Of a stretch of DNA of 48,339 bases, positions 1 through 7,449 are shown in pieces; within the stretch, counting starts at the first letter, position 1; every line of letters starts with the position of its first letter. The notes under the pieces are model-generated. The model worked only from the letters and a program-made list of their open reading frames with translations, was not told the origin of the DNA and made no database searches. The position numbers were made by a program, and so were the translations under genes. Source of the stretch: Clostridium sp. AM58-1XD. GTDB taxonomy: Bacteria > Bacillota > Clostridia > Lachnospirales > Lachnospiraceae. The stretch spans positions 1 through 48,339 of the forward strand of contig NZ_QSDR01000031.1 of the NCBI RefSeq assembly GCF_003464085.1. Reading direction: 5' to 3'.

Positions 1-133
1 AAATAATTTTCACATAATATCATATCTTTTTCTTATTATATACTACTACTTTCCTTTTTTCAACTATTTGAATTTTTAAATTGCCAATAGTTTTCAACAT
101 TCATGTAAGATAACACAAAAGGAGAAGTAACAT

Positions 134-421
134 ATGATCGATTTCAGCGACAAATTAAAAAAGCTGCGTGAAGGCAGACATTTAACGCAATCGCAGGTTG
201 CACAGCAGATCGGCTGTACGTCCAGCATGATTTCTGCTTATGAATCCGCAATTAGGCGTCCGTCATACGAAAATCTGATACAGTTATCTAAGCTATTTCA
301 TGTTTCGACTGATTATCTGTTAGGCAACGACTCGAAATCTGCTTTGGATACTGCCATGCTGACTAACGAAGAGATAAATGCTTTAGCTTCTCTAATCAGT
401 ATAATGAAAAATAAGAAGTAG
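134..421 (+). CDS. XRE-family helix-turn-helix transcriptional regulator
   Basis: A 95-residue DNA-binding regulator consisting almost only of one Cro/C1-type HTH domain (about residues 7-62). The core shows LTQSQVAQQIG followed by the recognition-helix part SSMISAYESAIRRPS and the typical end STDYLLGND. The short C-terminal tail has no recognisable ligand or dimerisation domain. The start is fixed by AAGGAG eight bases before the ATG. A hairpin terminator begins at its stop codon, so it is a single-gene unit. No target can be named. The nearest gene on the other side faces it convergently, so the context gives no function. Confidence 0.9.
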   Translation: MIDFSDKLKKLREGRHLTQSQVAQQIGCTSSMISAYESAIRRPSYENLIQLSKLFHVSTDYLLGNDSKSALDTAMLTNEEINALASLISIMKNKK

Positions 422-449
422 GATACGTGCGTATGTATCCTATTTTTTA
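420..449 (+). terminator. Rho-independent terminator of the XRE gene
   Basis: The arms AGGATAC and GTATCCT (420-426 and 435-441) enclose an 8-base loop and are followed by a T-rich run. The hairpin overlaps the stop codon of the XRE gene. Confidence 0.8.
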
Positions 450-516
450 TTCCGCTCATACTTCGTTCCATAAAAACGGACGGGAAACGCCTTGACCTTG
501 CGGTCCAGCCGTAGCA

Positions 517-553
517 AATAGTTCCGCGCTTTCACGGCGCGTCACTATTTTTT
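517..553 (+). terminator. Second hairpin with T-run downstream of the XRE gene
   Basis: Arms AATAGT/ACTATT and an inner CGCGC/GCGCG are followed by six T on the plus strand. It lies between the convergent XRE gene and the 94-residue unknown, and may act as a back-up terminator. Confidence 0.55.
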
Positions 554-588
554 ATCGCTTCTTCCATACGTATTCCTGTTCTTTTTCT

Positions 589-873
589 TTATTTATGTTT
601 TACCTTATCTTTAATGGCCTCTGCCGCATTTTCCATTAATCCTATCTGAGTTTCGTTTTCTATCATTTTAGTTTCCAGCTCCTTTAAATAATTTAACATA
701 ATCCGTACAGCTGCTGCCTCAAATTCACAGTTGTCATCCTGCACATACCCAAGCCAATAGCCGGTGGTATCTAAAACCTTTTGTACATCCTGAAGCTGCC
801 GAATCATCTGATCCATACTGTCTCTTAGTTCAAATAGTCCATCGTATATTTTAGTTAAGCTATTTTCAATCAT
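589..873 (-). CDS. Hypothetical 94-residue helical protein
   Basis: Not recognised. The product is predicted soluble, about 94 residues, acidic to neutral, with heptad-like helical stretches (for example LFELRDSMDQMIRQLQDVQ) and no signal peptide or membrane segment. The start is taken at 873 because GGAGGGGG precedes that ATG at a normal distance; the frame stays open upstream to about 909. It stands alone between the XRE gene and a lipoprotein gene with no operon partner. A small phage- or island-derived protein is possible but nothing in the sequence proves it. Confidence 0.6.
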   Translation of the reverse strand: MIENSLTKIYDGLFELRDSMDQMIRQLQDVQKVLDTTGYWLGYVQDDNCEFEAAAVRIMLNYLKELETKMIENETQIGLMENAAEAIKDKVKHK

Positions 874-1003
874 TGTTCCCCCTCCTATTCTTCTATCTAT
901 ATGTACCATTCCAGATTCGTAAAGTTTTATTTTATTTAAATTACGGTGCTTTTTTATTCATAGGTCAAACTTCCCTATAAGAACAAGGTCCTTCCCGGAA
1001 AAC

Positions 1004-1040
1004 AAAAAAGCTGATGCTCCGAATTGCTTCGAGCACCAGC
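1004..1040 (-). terminator. Terminator of the lipoprotein gene
   Basis: On the minus strand GCTGGTGCTC pairs with GAGCATCAGC (one mismatch) around an 11-base loop, followed by six T. It lies 20 bases past the stop codon at 1060. Confidence 0.8.
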
Positions 1041-1059
1041 TTCCTTTTATTTATGTATT

Positions 1060-1677
1060 TTATTCTTTTTTCGTCCAGTCTATATCATATTTCTTTTCCA
1101 TGGAAACCTTTGTCAGGCCCCCTTCTGTATCGAAGCCAAAGAACACTTCGTATTCATCGCCTTTATAGAACTGCATATACTCATCTCCGGTCAGACCTTC
1201 TGCCACCTCCTGAACCTTCTCATTTGTAAGCTCATTCAGCGGAACGCCTGCGAATTTGACAGCAGATTTATCGAAATCATAGCCATCCAGTTCCAGACGC
1301 GCAACTACTGCATCTCCCATAGGGCCTGCTTCTACGGTTATAATCGATATGTTTCCATAAATGATATCGTCTTTGCGAAGAGTACCGCCTGTATAATAGC
1401 TGTTTGCTTCCAGCTCCTGAGCCGGATCAATTTCATATACAGTTATGTTCTTCTGGCTGTCCATGTCTGAAACCGTGATCATAAATCCTGCATCCAGCAG
1501 CGTCCCAACCGATGTTTCTCCTACGACGATCTCTGTATCTCCAATTGTAATCGGATATGCCTGGTCAGCCGGGTCCGTCTCCGGCTCTGTCTCCGCTTTC
1601 TTGGATGAACATCCTGCTAAAAGTAAGATCATCAGAAGCGCAGCTCCTGTCCGGTAAATTTTTTTCATCATATTCAT
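1060..1677 (-). CDS. Putative secreted lipoprotein, function unknown
   Basis: About 205 residues. The N-terminus is a classic lipoprotein signal: basic MMKKIYR, a hydrophobic stretch and the lipobox LLAGC, then a Ser/Lys/Glu-rich linker. The mature part is acidic, with several short beta-like stretches and a C-terminal DYDIDWTKKE-like end; I do not recognise the family. The protein should be anchored on the outer face of the membrane. The start is uncertain among ATGs at 1677, 1671 and 1668, which all share GAGGGAG; the frame also has a TTG at 1689. It is a single gene between two terminators. Confidence 0.75.
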   Translation of the reverse strand: MNMMKKIYRTGAALLMILLLAGCSSKKAETEPETDPADQAYPITIGDTEIVVGETSVGTLLDAGFMITVSDMDSQKNITVYEIDPAQELEANSYYTGGTLRKDDIIYGNISIITVEAGPMGDAVVARLELDGYDFDKSAVKFAGVPLNELTNEKVQEVAEGLTGDEYMQFYKGDEYEVFFGFDTEGGLTKVSMEKKYDIDWTKKE

Positions 1678-1722
1678 TCTCTCCCTCAATTATCGTAATA
1701 AACACAATCAGTTCCGTAAGTA

Positions 1723-1776
1723 CAAAAAGGCTGCGCACCAGCCGGTTTATAAAACCAGCCAATGCAGCAGCCTTAA
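1723..1776 (-). terminator. Terminator of rpsF-ssb-rpsR
   Basis: On the minus strand AAGGCTGC and GCAGCCTT pair around an inner hairpin of TGGCTGGTTTTATAAACCGGC type, followed by five T. It lies just past the rpsR stop codon. Confidence 0.8.
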
Positions 1777-1786
1777 AAATGGACCA

Positions 1787-2053
1787 TTAATCGCAGGTAT
1801 ATGGCATTAAAGCGATATGGCGAGCTCTCTTGATTGCTACAGTTAAAGCTCTCTGATGTTTTGCACAGTTTCCTGTGATTCTTCTAGGAAGAATTTTACC
1901 TCTCTCAGATACGTATCTCTTTAATTTATTAACATCTTTGTAATCGATGTCGCCATTCTTTTCACCACAGAATACACAAACTTTTTTTCTTCTGCGCATT
2001 CCGCCTCTTCTCATCTTGGAACCATCAGCTCTATCATTCTTGTTAAAAGCCAT
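1787..2053 (-). CDS. rpsR: 30S ribosomal protein S18
   Basis: 88 residues. S18 binds the platform of the 30S subunit as a heterodimer with S6. The conserved core is present: VCVFCGEKN, the [20 protein letters not shown] stretch, [14 protein letters not shown] and the basic end [11 protein letters not shown]. The cysteines of CVFC and NC together with the nearby histidine fit the zinc-binding form of S18. It is last in the conserved rpsF-ssb-rpsR operon, 20 bases after ssb, and ends at a strong terminator. Confidence 0.98.
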   Translation of the reverse strand: MAFNKNDRADGSKMRRGGMRRRKKVCVFCGEKNGDIDYKDVNKLKRYVSERGKILPRRITGNCAKHQRALTVAIKRARHIALMPYTCD

Positions 2054-2073
2054 TGCTGTTACCTCCTTATATT

Positions 2074-2532
2074 TTAGTTAAACGGAAGACCTTCGTCTTC
2101 TACTCCGTCAGGAATGTTCATAAATCCATCGCCGATTGCGCTGGACGGCGCCGGTCTCTGTGCAGGTGCGGAAGCCTGATAGCCCCCCATATCTGCAGCT
2201 GATCCCTTGCTGTCTGCAAATTCCTGATCATCTACAATCACTTCTGTAGTATAAACCTTCTGACCGTCTCTGTTGGTGTAGCTTCCAGTCTGAATACGCC
2301 CTGAAACAAGTACGCGCATTCCCTGGTGGAAATACTTTTCTGCAAATTCTCCAGCCCTGTCAAATGCGACACAGGTGATAAAATCTGCTGTCTGTTCAGA
2401 ACCTTCCTGGTTTCTGCGGCCTCTCCTGTCAACTGCAAGGGTATATCTTGTAATTGCCATAGAACGTTCGCCCTGGGAATACCTTACTTCAGGATCCCTT
2501 GTTAATCTACCCATCAAGATAACTCTATTCAT
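2074..2532 (-). CDS. ssb: Single-stranded DNA-binding protein
   Basis: 152 residues. It coats single-stranded DNA at replication forks and recruits repair proteins through its acidic tail. The OB fold fills residues 1-105, starting with [18 protein letters not shown] and including the [18 protein letters not shown] segment. A flexible Ala/Pro/Ser linker follows, and the protein ends EDEGLPFN. The usual terminus is DDDLPF, so this one carries an extra Asn after the terminal Phe. It lies between rpsF and rpsR, the standard arrangement. Confidence 0.97.
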   Translation of the reverse strand: MNRVILMGRLTRDPEVRYSQGERSMAITRYTLAVDRRGRRNQEGSEQTADFITCVAFDRAGEFAEKYFHQGMRVLVSGRIQTGSYTNRDGQKVYTTEVIVDDQEFADSKGSAADMGGYQASAPAQRPAPSSAIGDGFMNIPDGVEDEGLPFN

Positions 2533-2553
2533 ACGATCACTCTTTCTTATCTA

Positions 2554-2841
2554 TTATGCATCCTGTCTTACGCATAAGTATCTGATAACCGGTTCCATAA
2601 TACGAATGTGAGCTTCTACTTCATTCGGGCATACGGAATCGCCATCAAACTGGATAAAGTAATAGTAAGCTTCCTTCATCTTCTGAATTTCGTAAGCTAA
2701 TCTCTTCTTACCCCATTCATCAACGTTGGTAACAGTACCGCCGAAACGAGTGATATAACCCTTCACCTTTTCGATTGCTGCTGCTCTTTCTTCATCCTCG
2801 AGCTTTGCGCTAAGAACAACTGCTAACTCATATTTGTTCAT
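2554..2841 (-). CDS. rpsF: 30S ribosomal protein S6
   Basis: 95 residues. S6 pairs with S18 on the 30S platform. The family start MNKYELAVVLSAKLEDEER, the central GGTVTNVDEWGKKRLAYEI and the end EPVIRYLCVRQD are all present. It is the first gene of rpsF-ssb-rpsR. The ATG has AAGGAGG nine bases upstream, and this SD is itself part of a potential hairpin (see 2854-2896). Confidence 0.98.
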   Translation of the reverse strand: MNKYELAVVLSAKLEDEERAAAIEKVKGYITRFGGTVTNVDEWGKKRLAYEIQKMKEAYYYFIQFDGDSVCPNEVEAHIRIMEPVIRYLCVRQDA

Positions 2842-2853
2842 GCTTTTCTACCT

Positions 2854-2896
2854 CCTTGTGGTCTCTGGCCCCTGAATTTCATTTTCGGGAGCAAGG
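2854..2896 (-). promoter_or_regulatory. rpsF leader hairpin overlapping the ribosome-binding site
   Basis: On the minus strand CCTTG pairs with CAAGG, and inside it CTCCC pairs with GGGG. The 3' arm CAAGG is the first part of the rpsF Shine-Dalgarno sequence AAGGAGG. Closing the stem would hide the ribosome site. rpsF leaders in many bacteria are bound by the S6:S18 pair; this hairpin is a candidate, although I do not see a clear match to the published motif. Confidence 0.45.
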
Positions 2897-2920
2897 ATAT
2901 TATTTGTGTCACGAGTAAAT

Positions 2921-2949
2921 ATTTTACCAGATATTTTCTTTGATTGCAA
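2921..2949 (-). promoter_or_regulatory. Sigma-A promoter of rpsF operon
   Basis: Minus strand TTGCAA, 17 bases, TAAAAT, with a TG one base before the -10 box. Predicted leader of about 70 bases before rpsF. Confidence 0.75.
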
Positions 2950-2984
2950 GCACTTTCCAAGAGAAATCCTTTAAAAATAAGGAT

Positions 2985-3182
2985 TTACTCTCCTTTTTTC
3001 TTCAATCCTCTCGTATTTTTCTCCACCAGTTTCCTGGGTACCATAATCTGATGGCCACAGCCTGTACATTTCAGACGGAAATCAGCGCCTACGCGCAGAA
3101 TTTCCCAGTCCTGGCTTCCGCATGGATGAGGTTTCTTCAGAGTTACAACATCACCTATTTCATAATTCGGCCGTTCAATCAT
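2985..3182 (-). CDS. DUF951 family protein
   Basis: 65 residues, a conserved small Firmicutes protein of unknown role. Typical features are the opening YEIGDVVTLKKPHPCGS, the WEILRVGADFRLKC segment and the CTGC-x-H pair that with the earlier cysteine could bind a metal. It overlaps the end of the Sir2 gene by four bases (ATGA), so it is translationally coupled to it and is last in the DUF2156-GNAT-Sir2-DUF951 operon. Confidence 0.9.
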   Translation of the reverse strand: MIERPNYEIGDVVTLKKPHPCGSQDWEILRVGADFRLKCTGCGHQIMVPRKLVEKNTRGLKKKGE

Positions 3183-3904
3183 ATTTCCTCCATAATTCCG
3201 CCAAGGACCTCTCCGATTTTACCGCCGATCACAAGGTCAGCCCTTCTGTCGAGAGGCGTCACGTCCTTATTGATCAGAACCAGTTTATGTCCTCTATAAT
3301 AATCGATCAATCCTGCTGCCGGATACACGGTCAGGGAAGTTCCGCCTACGATCAGAACATCCGCATGGCTTATGTAATCAACAGACTTTCTAAGCGTGTC
3401 CTGGTCCAGCCCTTCTTCGTAAAGAACTACATCAGGCTTAATTGTTCCGCCGCAGCTGCACTTAGGAACGCCTGTTGATTCCGCAATTGTATCCAGTCCA
3501 TACAACTTTCCGCAGCGCGTACAGTAATTGCGGTGGACGGAGCCGTGCAGCTCCAGCACTTCCCTGCTTCCTGCAGCCTGATGAAGTCCATCGATATTCT
3601 GAGTGATAACTGCTTTCAGTTTTCCTTCTGATTCCAGCTTTGCAAGGGCCAGATGCGCTTTATTCGGCTTTGCCCCCGTCACGATCATTTTATTTCTGTA
3701 AAACCGGTAAAACTCTTCCGTCTTCTTCACATAAAAACTGTGGCTTAAAATCGTCTCCGGAGGGTAATCATACTGCTGATGATAAAGGCCGTCCGTGCTG
3801 CGAAAGTCAGGAATTCCGCTTTCCGTAGAGACACCTGCCCCTCCGAAAAATACTATATTGCTGCTCTCATCAATCCATTCTTTCAATTGTTCCCGTCCAT
3901 CCAT
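3179..3904 (-). CDS. NAD-dependent protein deacylase, Sir2 family
   Basis: 241 residues, the usual length for a bacterial sirtuin (CobB/NpdA type). It removes acyl groups from lysines while consuming NAD. Visible motifs are the NAD-binding GAGVSTESGIPDFR, QNIDGLHQ, the catalytic ELHGSVH histidine, a zinc site of CTRC and CSC, and GGTSLTVYPA. Cytosolic, with no signal peptide. It is coupled to DUF951 downstream and follows a GNAT gene by 23 bases; pairing of an acyltransferase with a deacylase is suggestive but no substrate can be named. Confidence 0.95.
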   Translation of the reverse strand: MDGREQLKEWIDESSNIVFFGGAGVSTESGIPDFRSTDGLYHQQYDYPPETILSHSFYVKKTEEFYRFYRNKMIVTGAKPNKAHLALAKLESEGKLKAVITQNIDGLHQAAGSREVLELHGSVHRNYCTRCGKLYGLDTIAESTGVPKCSCGGTIKPDVVLYEEGLDQDTLRKSVDYISHADVLIVGGTSLTVYPAAGLIDYYRGHKLVLINKDVTPLDRRADLVIGGKIGEVLGGIMEEI

Positions 3905-3927
3905 AAGCCTAAGTCCCCTTTCTGGTT

Positions 3928-4983
3928 TCAGACAACCTCATCAATAAATATCTTTCCAAGCGGTTCCACAAACTCCATCCATTCCCTTTTCATATCCGTC
4001 CGGTATCCTGTCAGCCACTCAATCAGTTCCCCCGGAGTAAAGACCGTACTTTCCTCTGTTGCGTCAGAAGGAACCTGGTCTGATATTTTTTCCAGAACAG
4101 AACCGGACATGCTTAACTTCCACAGCCAGATTCCGTTATTCTGGCGGATAAAATGGTCTTCTACACCGATTTTCACTTCCATGGAATGGATCCCGCAGTC
4201 ATGTTTCAGGCGGATATTGGCGGTAAACTCTTCTAAACAGATCAGCCTGGCCATGACAGCCGGTTTCATCCTGTCTGCCTCTGCTGTACCCTTATCGCTC
4301 AGATATAAAAGACGCTCTTCCTTCTCTTTCAAGCCCCATAAGCAGCGGATTCCGGCAAGTTTGCCATCCCTGTACAGAAATATCCAGCTCCCGTCTTCAC
4401 TGGCAAGTTCCGCGTCCAGCCTTTTTACATATTCTTCGGTTCTGATTGTATAAACGTCAAAACGCTCTTCCAGCCATTGATTCATCCAATCGGCCACCTT
4501 GGCGGCATCAGGAAGCTTCTCACCGGACGCTTCTGCCAGATGTCCTGCGGTGACTTTCCGTTCCTCATAGCCAGGGCTAAGTTTCCAGTACGGCTGATCA
4601 TAAATAAAGCGGAAATCAAAAGGAGAATAGATTTTTTCACTGGCCGGCATGAGAAATGTAAACGGTACACGTTCCTCATACATATCCTCCATCATCTTCT
4701 CCAAAAGGCTTTTCATATGGCCCTCATGGCGTCTGTCCTGCCTTGTAGCTACCCCTACGATGTAATCCAGCCTGTACGCCCTGTCTCCGACCTTCATGTT
4801 ATAGGGGTTCAAATGCAGCATAGAAAGAATCTCCCCTTCTTCTTCCTTAACCAGAACTCTGTTATCCCTGATTTTGTCCCTGAAATAGTAGTCGGCAAAC
4901 TCTTTTGAATCTTCGGGAAATGCCGTTTCCCACAACCTGCGGCTCTTTTCCCGTTCATCCAGATATCTGATTTTTGTCTCCAT
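3928..4983 (-). CDS. GNAT-family N-acetyltransferase (Eis-like)
   Basis: About 351 residues from the ATG at 4983. The N-terminal half resembles the Eis-type GNAT domain: KIRYLDEREKSRRLWETAFP, then LDYIVGVATRQDRRHEGHMKSLLEKMM, which corresponds to the acetyl-CoA loop (here R-R-H-E-G-H). The C-terminal half fits the sterol-carrier-like region of that family. The frame stays open to a TTG at 5058 that would overlap the upstream gene by 23 bases; 4983 is preferred because homologous proteins normally begin at the IRYL segment, but its SD is weak. The substrate is unknown. Confidence 0.8.
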   Translation of the reverse strand: METKIRYLDEREKSRRLWETAFPEDSKEFADYYFRDKIRDNRVLVKEEEGEILSMLHLNPYNMKVGDRAYRLDYIVGVATRQDRRHEGHMKSLLEKMMEDMYEERVPFTFLMPASEKIYSPFDFRFIYDQPYWKLSPGYEERKVTAGHLAEASGEKLPDAAKVADWMNQWLEERFDVYTIRTEEYVKRLDAELASEDGSWIFLYRDGKLAGIRCLWGLKEKEERLLYLSDKGTAEADRMKPAVMARLICLEEFTANIRLKHDCGIHSMEVKIGVEDHFIRQNNGIWLWKLSMSGSVLEKISDQVPSDATEESTVFTPGELIEWLTGYRTDMKREWMEFVEPLGKIFIDEVV

Positions 4984-5035
4984 ACAGAATCTCAGCCCAT
5001 TCCTTTCCTGTACCATTCTTACAAGATCTGTTCGA

Positions 5036-5926
5036 TCATATACTTTCTTTCGAGGCAATGGGATTGTAAGACATCTTTGCCTTTCTCAGTCCTTCCAGCC
5101 CCAGATCGTCTTCACGGTTCACCAGAGCAACATCCGGAAATGCATGAATCAGGAATTCCCTGTTGATGTACTGGTACAGGCCGCGGATATCAGGATTCGC
5201 CTTTTCGATGTGTATAACTGCCATATTCTCCCTTGGATTCAGGCTTCCGATCGTAAATGCCTCCATTTTATTATCGATATAGACGCCCCCCATTTCAACA
5301 GGGAGCGACGAACAGTTCTTTAATATTGCATGGATTCCGTGCACCTCATAGTCCAGATGCTCTTCTACTTCCTCACCCTTCTGTTCCCTCCAGTGATCCA
5401 GGAATTTCCACACATCATCCCTGTCGGAACAGCATAATTTCCTGTATTCAAAACGGCCTTCATATTCTCTCATAAAGGCATTAATGTTGTTTTTCTTCTT
5501 ATGAAGTTTCTTTCCTGCCAACGTACGGAGCGCTTCCCCATCATACAGGTAATCTTTTAAATCTTCCTGCTCTGTCACTCGGAACTTAGCCGGATCAAGA
5601 TTCAGCTTCTTCACCCCTTCTTCATCTGCCAGATAGATTCGGAATGGTACGTGGAGAACCTCATTAAAATATTCCACCATTTCATAAAAATAATGCTCCA
5701 GCTCTTCTTCTCTGCATAACGGCATCGCCCCAAATGGTCCGCCCTTATCTTCCATCATCCACTGTACCGCTTTTCCATCACTGATTGCATAACGGACATG
5801 ATAGAATTCCTTCCATAAAAAACTGTCAAGAAAAACACTGTCACAGCTCTTGTTTGGTCTCAGTCCGATAAAAGGAGTGATAACCGCCATATCTTCTGCT
5901 TCTACTGGTTTAAATTCAAGTTTCAT
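5036..5926 (-). CDS. DUF2156 domain protein (phosphatidylglycerol lysyltransferase-like, soluble)
   Basis: 296 residues matching the DUF2156/LPG-synthase C-terminal fold, a double-GNAT aminoacyl-transfer domain. Seen: the opening FKPVEAEDMAVITPFI, KLHKKKNNINAFMREYEGRFEYR (the typical lysine-rich stretch) and NPDIRGLYQYINREFL near the end. Unlike MprF there is no membrane part, so it is a free cytosolic form; this family often stands alone in Clostridia. It is first in the operon with GNAT, Sir2 and DUF951, behind a strong promoter and a long leader. Confidence 0.85.
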   Translation of the reverse strand: MKLEFKPVEAEDMAVITPFIGLRPNKSCDSVFLDSFLWKEFYHVRYAISDGKAVQWMMEDKGGPFGAMPLCREEELEHYFYEMVEYFNEVLHVPFRIYLADEEGVKKLNLDPAKFRVTEQEDLKDYLYDGEALRTLAGKKLHKKKNNINAFMREYEGRFEYRKLCCSDRDDVWKFLDHWREQKGEEVEEHLDYEVHGIHAILKNCSSLPVEMGGVYIDNKMEAFTIGSLNPRENMAVIHIEKANPDIRGLYQYINREFLIHAFPDVALVNREDDLGLEGLRKAKMSYNPIASKESI

Positions 5927-6214
5927 TTTAATCCCTTCTGTATTCCCTATACTCTCTCTGTATTTTGTTCATTATGCTATATATTAGTATGCCTTATTCA
6001 CTGTTCAGATATGCCGCCACAACTGAACTTCCGTCCGGTTTCCTGCACCGTAAGTCTGATCCGCGAGGCTGCGTATTCCAACTTCTTCCATTATATACTT
6101 TGACTCTCACAATTGTCAAACAAAGGCAAATCCTGCTGCCTCTCCTCTTTTATCACAAACCCATTTATGTCTGCCTGTTCCCCGTGCCTCGAGATGCCGG
6201 GGATCCCTGTTAAA
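5927..6214 (-). other. Long 5' leader and promoter region of the DUF2156 operon
   Basis: No gene is seen in this gap. It holds the promoter at 6090-6119, which implies a leader of about 155 bases. The leader contains one clear hairpin, GTTCAG/CTGAAC, and a GC-rich stretch, but I recognise no known riboswitch or T-box signature. Confidence 0.4.
6090..6119 (-). promoter_or_regulatory. Sigma-A promoter of the DUF2156-GNAT-Sir2-DUF951 operon
   Basis: Minus strand TTGACA, 18 bases, TATAAT. Confidence 0.75.
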
Positions 6215-6245
6215 TAACAAAGCGGGATTCTCAAGGAATCCCGCT
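6215..6245 (-). terminator. Terminator of galE
   Basis: A perfect 10-base stem, AGCGGGATTC and GAATCCCGCT, around a 5-base loop, with a short T-rich tail on the minus strand. It lies about 45 bases past the galE stop. Confidence 0.85.
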
Positions 6246-6288
6246 CAATGCAGCTGCCGCAGCGTCACATAATCATATCTTCTATCTT

Positions 6289-7305
6289 TTACTTGCGATA
6301 ACCGTCCGGATTTTTAGACTGCCATCTCCAGCTGTCCGCACACATCTCATCGATGCCGCGCTCTGCCGTCCATCCAAGCTCTTCTTTCGCTTTCGTTGAG
6401 TCTGCATAGCATGTTGCAATATCTCCCGCTCTTCTCGGCTTGATTACATATGGAATTTCACGGCCTACCGCTTTGGAAAAAGCATGAATCACCTCAAGTA
6501 CGCTGTAACCGCAGCCTGTTCCCAGATTGTATATATAAACTTCCGGTGCATCCCCGAACTTTTTCAGGGCCTTTACATGTCCGATCGCCAGGTCTACAAC
6601 ATGGATATAATCTCTTACTCCCGTCCCGTCAGGCGTGTCATAATCATCGCCAAAGACACCGACTTCCTTCAGCTTTCCGACCGCTACCTGAGTGATATAC
6701 GGAGTCAGATTGTTCGGTATTCCCTTCGGATCCTCCCCGATCATTCCGCTTTCATGGGCGCCTACCGGATTGAAGTAGCGAAGCAGGATTACATTCCACT
6801 CCGGATCTGCCACATGAAGATCTGTCAGAATCTGTTCCAGCATGCTCTTTGTCTGTCCATAAGGATTGGTGATTTTTCCCTTTGGACAGTCTTCTGTGAT
6901 CGGAACAAACGCCGGATCTCCATAAACAGTAGCAGAAGAACTGAAAATAATCTTCTTTACCCCGTGTTTTCTCATCACATCGCAGAGAATCAGCGTACCG
7001 GTAATATTGTTATAGTAATACTCCAAAGGTTTGGCTACAGATTCTCCAACAGCCTTCAGCCCGGCAAAGTGAATGACTGCATCAATCTTTTCTTTCGAGA
7101 AGATTTCTTCCAGTGCATCACGGTCCAGCATATCCGCCTTATAAAATGTCAGACTTTTTCCCGTAATTTCCTGTACTCTTTTCAACGCTTCCTCTGAAGA
7201 ATTGCATAAATTATCGAATACAACAACCTCGTGTCCCTGATTCAGCAGTTCTAAACATGTATGGCTTCCAATATAGCCGGCTCCTCCGGTAACTAATATT
7301 CTCAT
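6289..7305 (-). CDS. galE: UDP-glucose 4-epimerase
   Basis: 338 residues, the normal GalE length. It interconverts UDP-glucose and UDP-galactose (Leloir pathway and cell-envelope sugar supply). The Rossmann motif GGAGYIGSH is at the start, followed by VVVFDNLCNSS; SSSATVYG contains the catalytic Ser/Thr, and YGQTK is the YxxxK pair. LLRYFNPVGAHESG and GTGVRDYIHVVDLA are further family signatures. AGGAGGA precedes the ATG. It is monocistronic, with its own promoter and terminator; no other galactose genes are near. Confidence 0.97.
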   Translation of the reverse strand: MRILVTGGAGYIGSHTCLELLNQGHEVVVFDNLCNSSEEALKRVQEITGKSLTFYKADMLDRDALEEIFSKEKIDAVIHFAGLKAVGESVAKPLEYYYNNITGTLILCDVMRKHGVKKIIFSSSATVYGDPAFVPITEDCPKGKITNPYGQTKSMLEQILTDLHVADPEWNVILLRYFNPVGAHESGMIGEDPKGIPNNLTPYITQVAVGKLKEVGVFGDDYDTPDGTGVRDYIHVVDLAIGHVKALKKFGDAPEVYIYNLGTGCGYSVLEVIHAFSKAVGREIPYVIKPRRAGDIATCYADSTKAKEELGWTAERGIDEMCADSWRWQSKNPDGYRK

Positions 7306-7378
7306 GTTCTGCTCCTCCTTTTATTTCTCTGGCACCGATCCAATAGGGAATGGTTAAAGCTTCCTGCCAAGTGTTCCT

Positions 7379-7387
7379 ATTATACCA
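7379..7387 (-). promoter_or_regulatory. Extended -10 promoter of galE
   Basis: Minus strand TGGTATAAT (TG-N-TATAAT), about 75 bases upstream of the galE start. No good -35 box is seen. Confidence 0.5.
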
Positions 7388-7449
7388 CGGCATATCCTCA
7401 ATAAAAATCAGAATTTTTATGATCTATCTATAATATTTTTTTATTTGGA

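Noticed and set aside
1024..1470. Long plus-strand open frames opposite the lipoprotein gene
   Set aside because: They are antisense to a gene with a lipobox, SD and terminator, and their translations resemble nothing.
5927..6214. Known riboswitch or T-box in the DUF2156 operon leader
   Set aside because: A hairpin is present, but no conserved box of any class that I know could be found.
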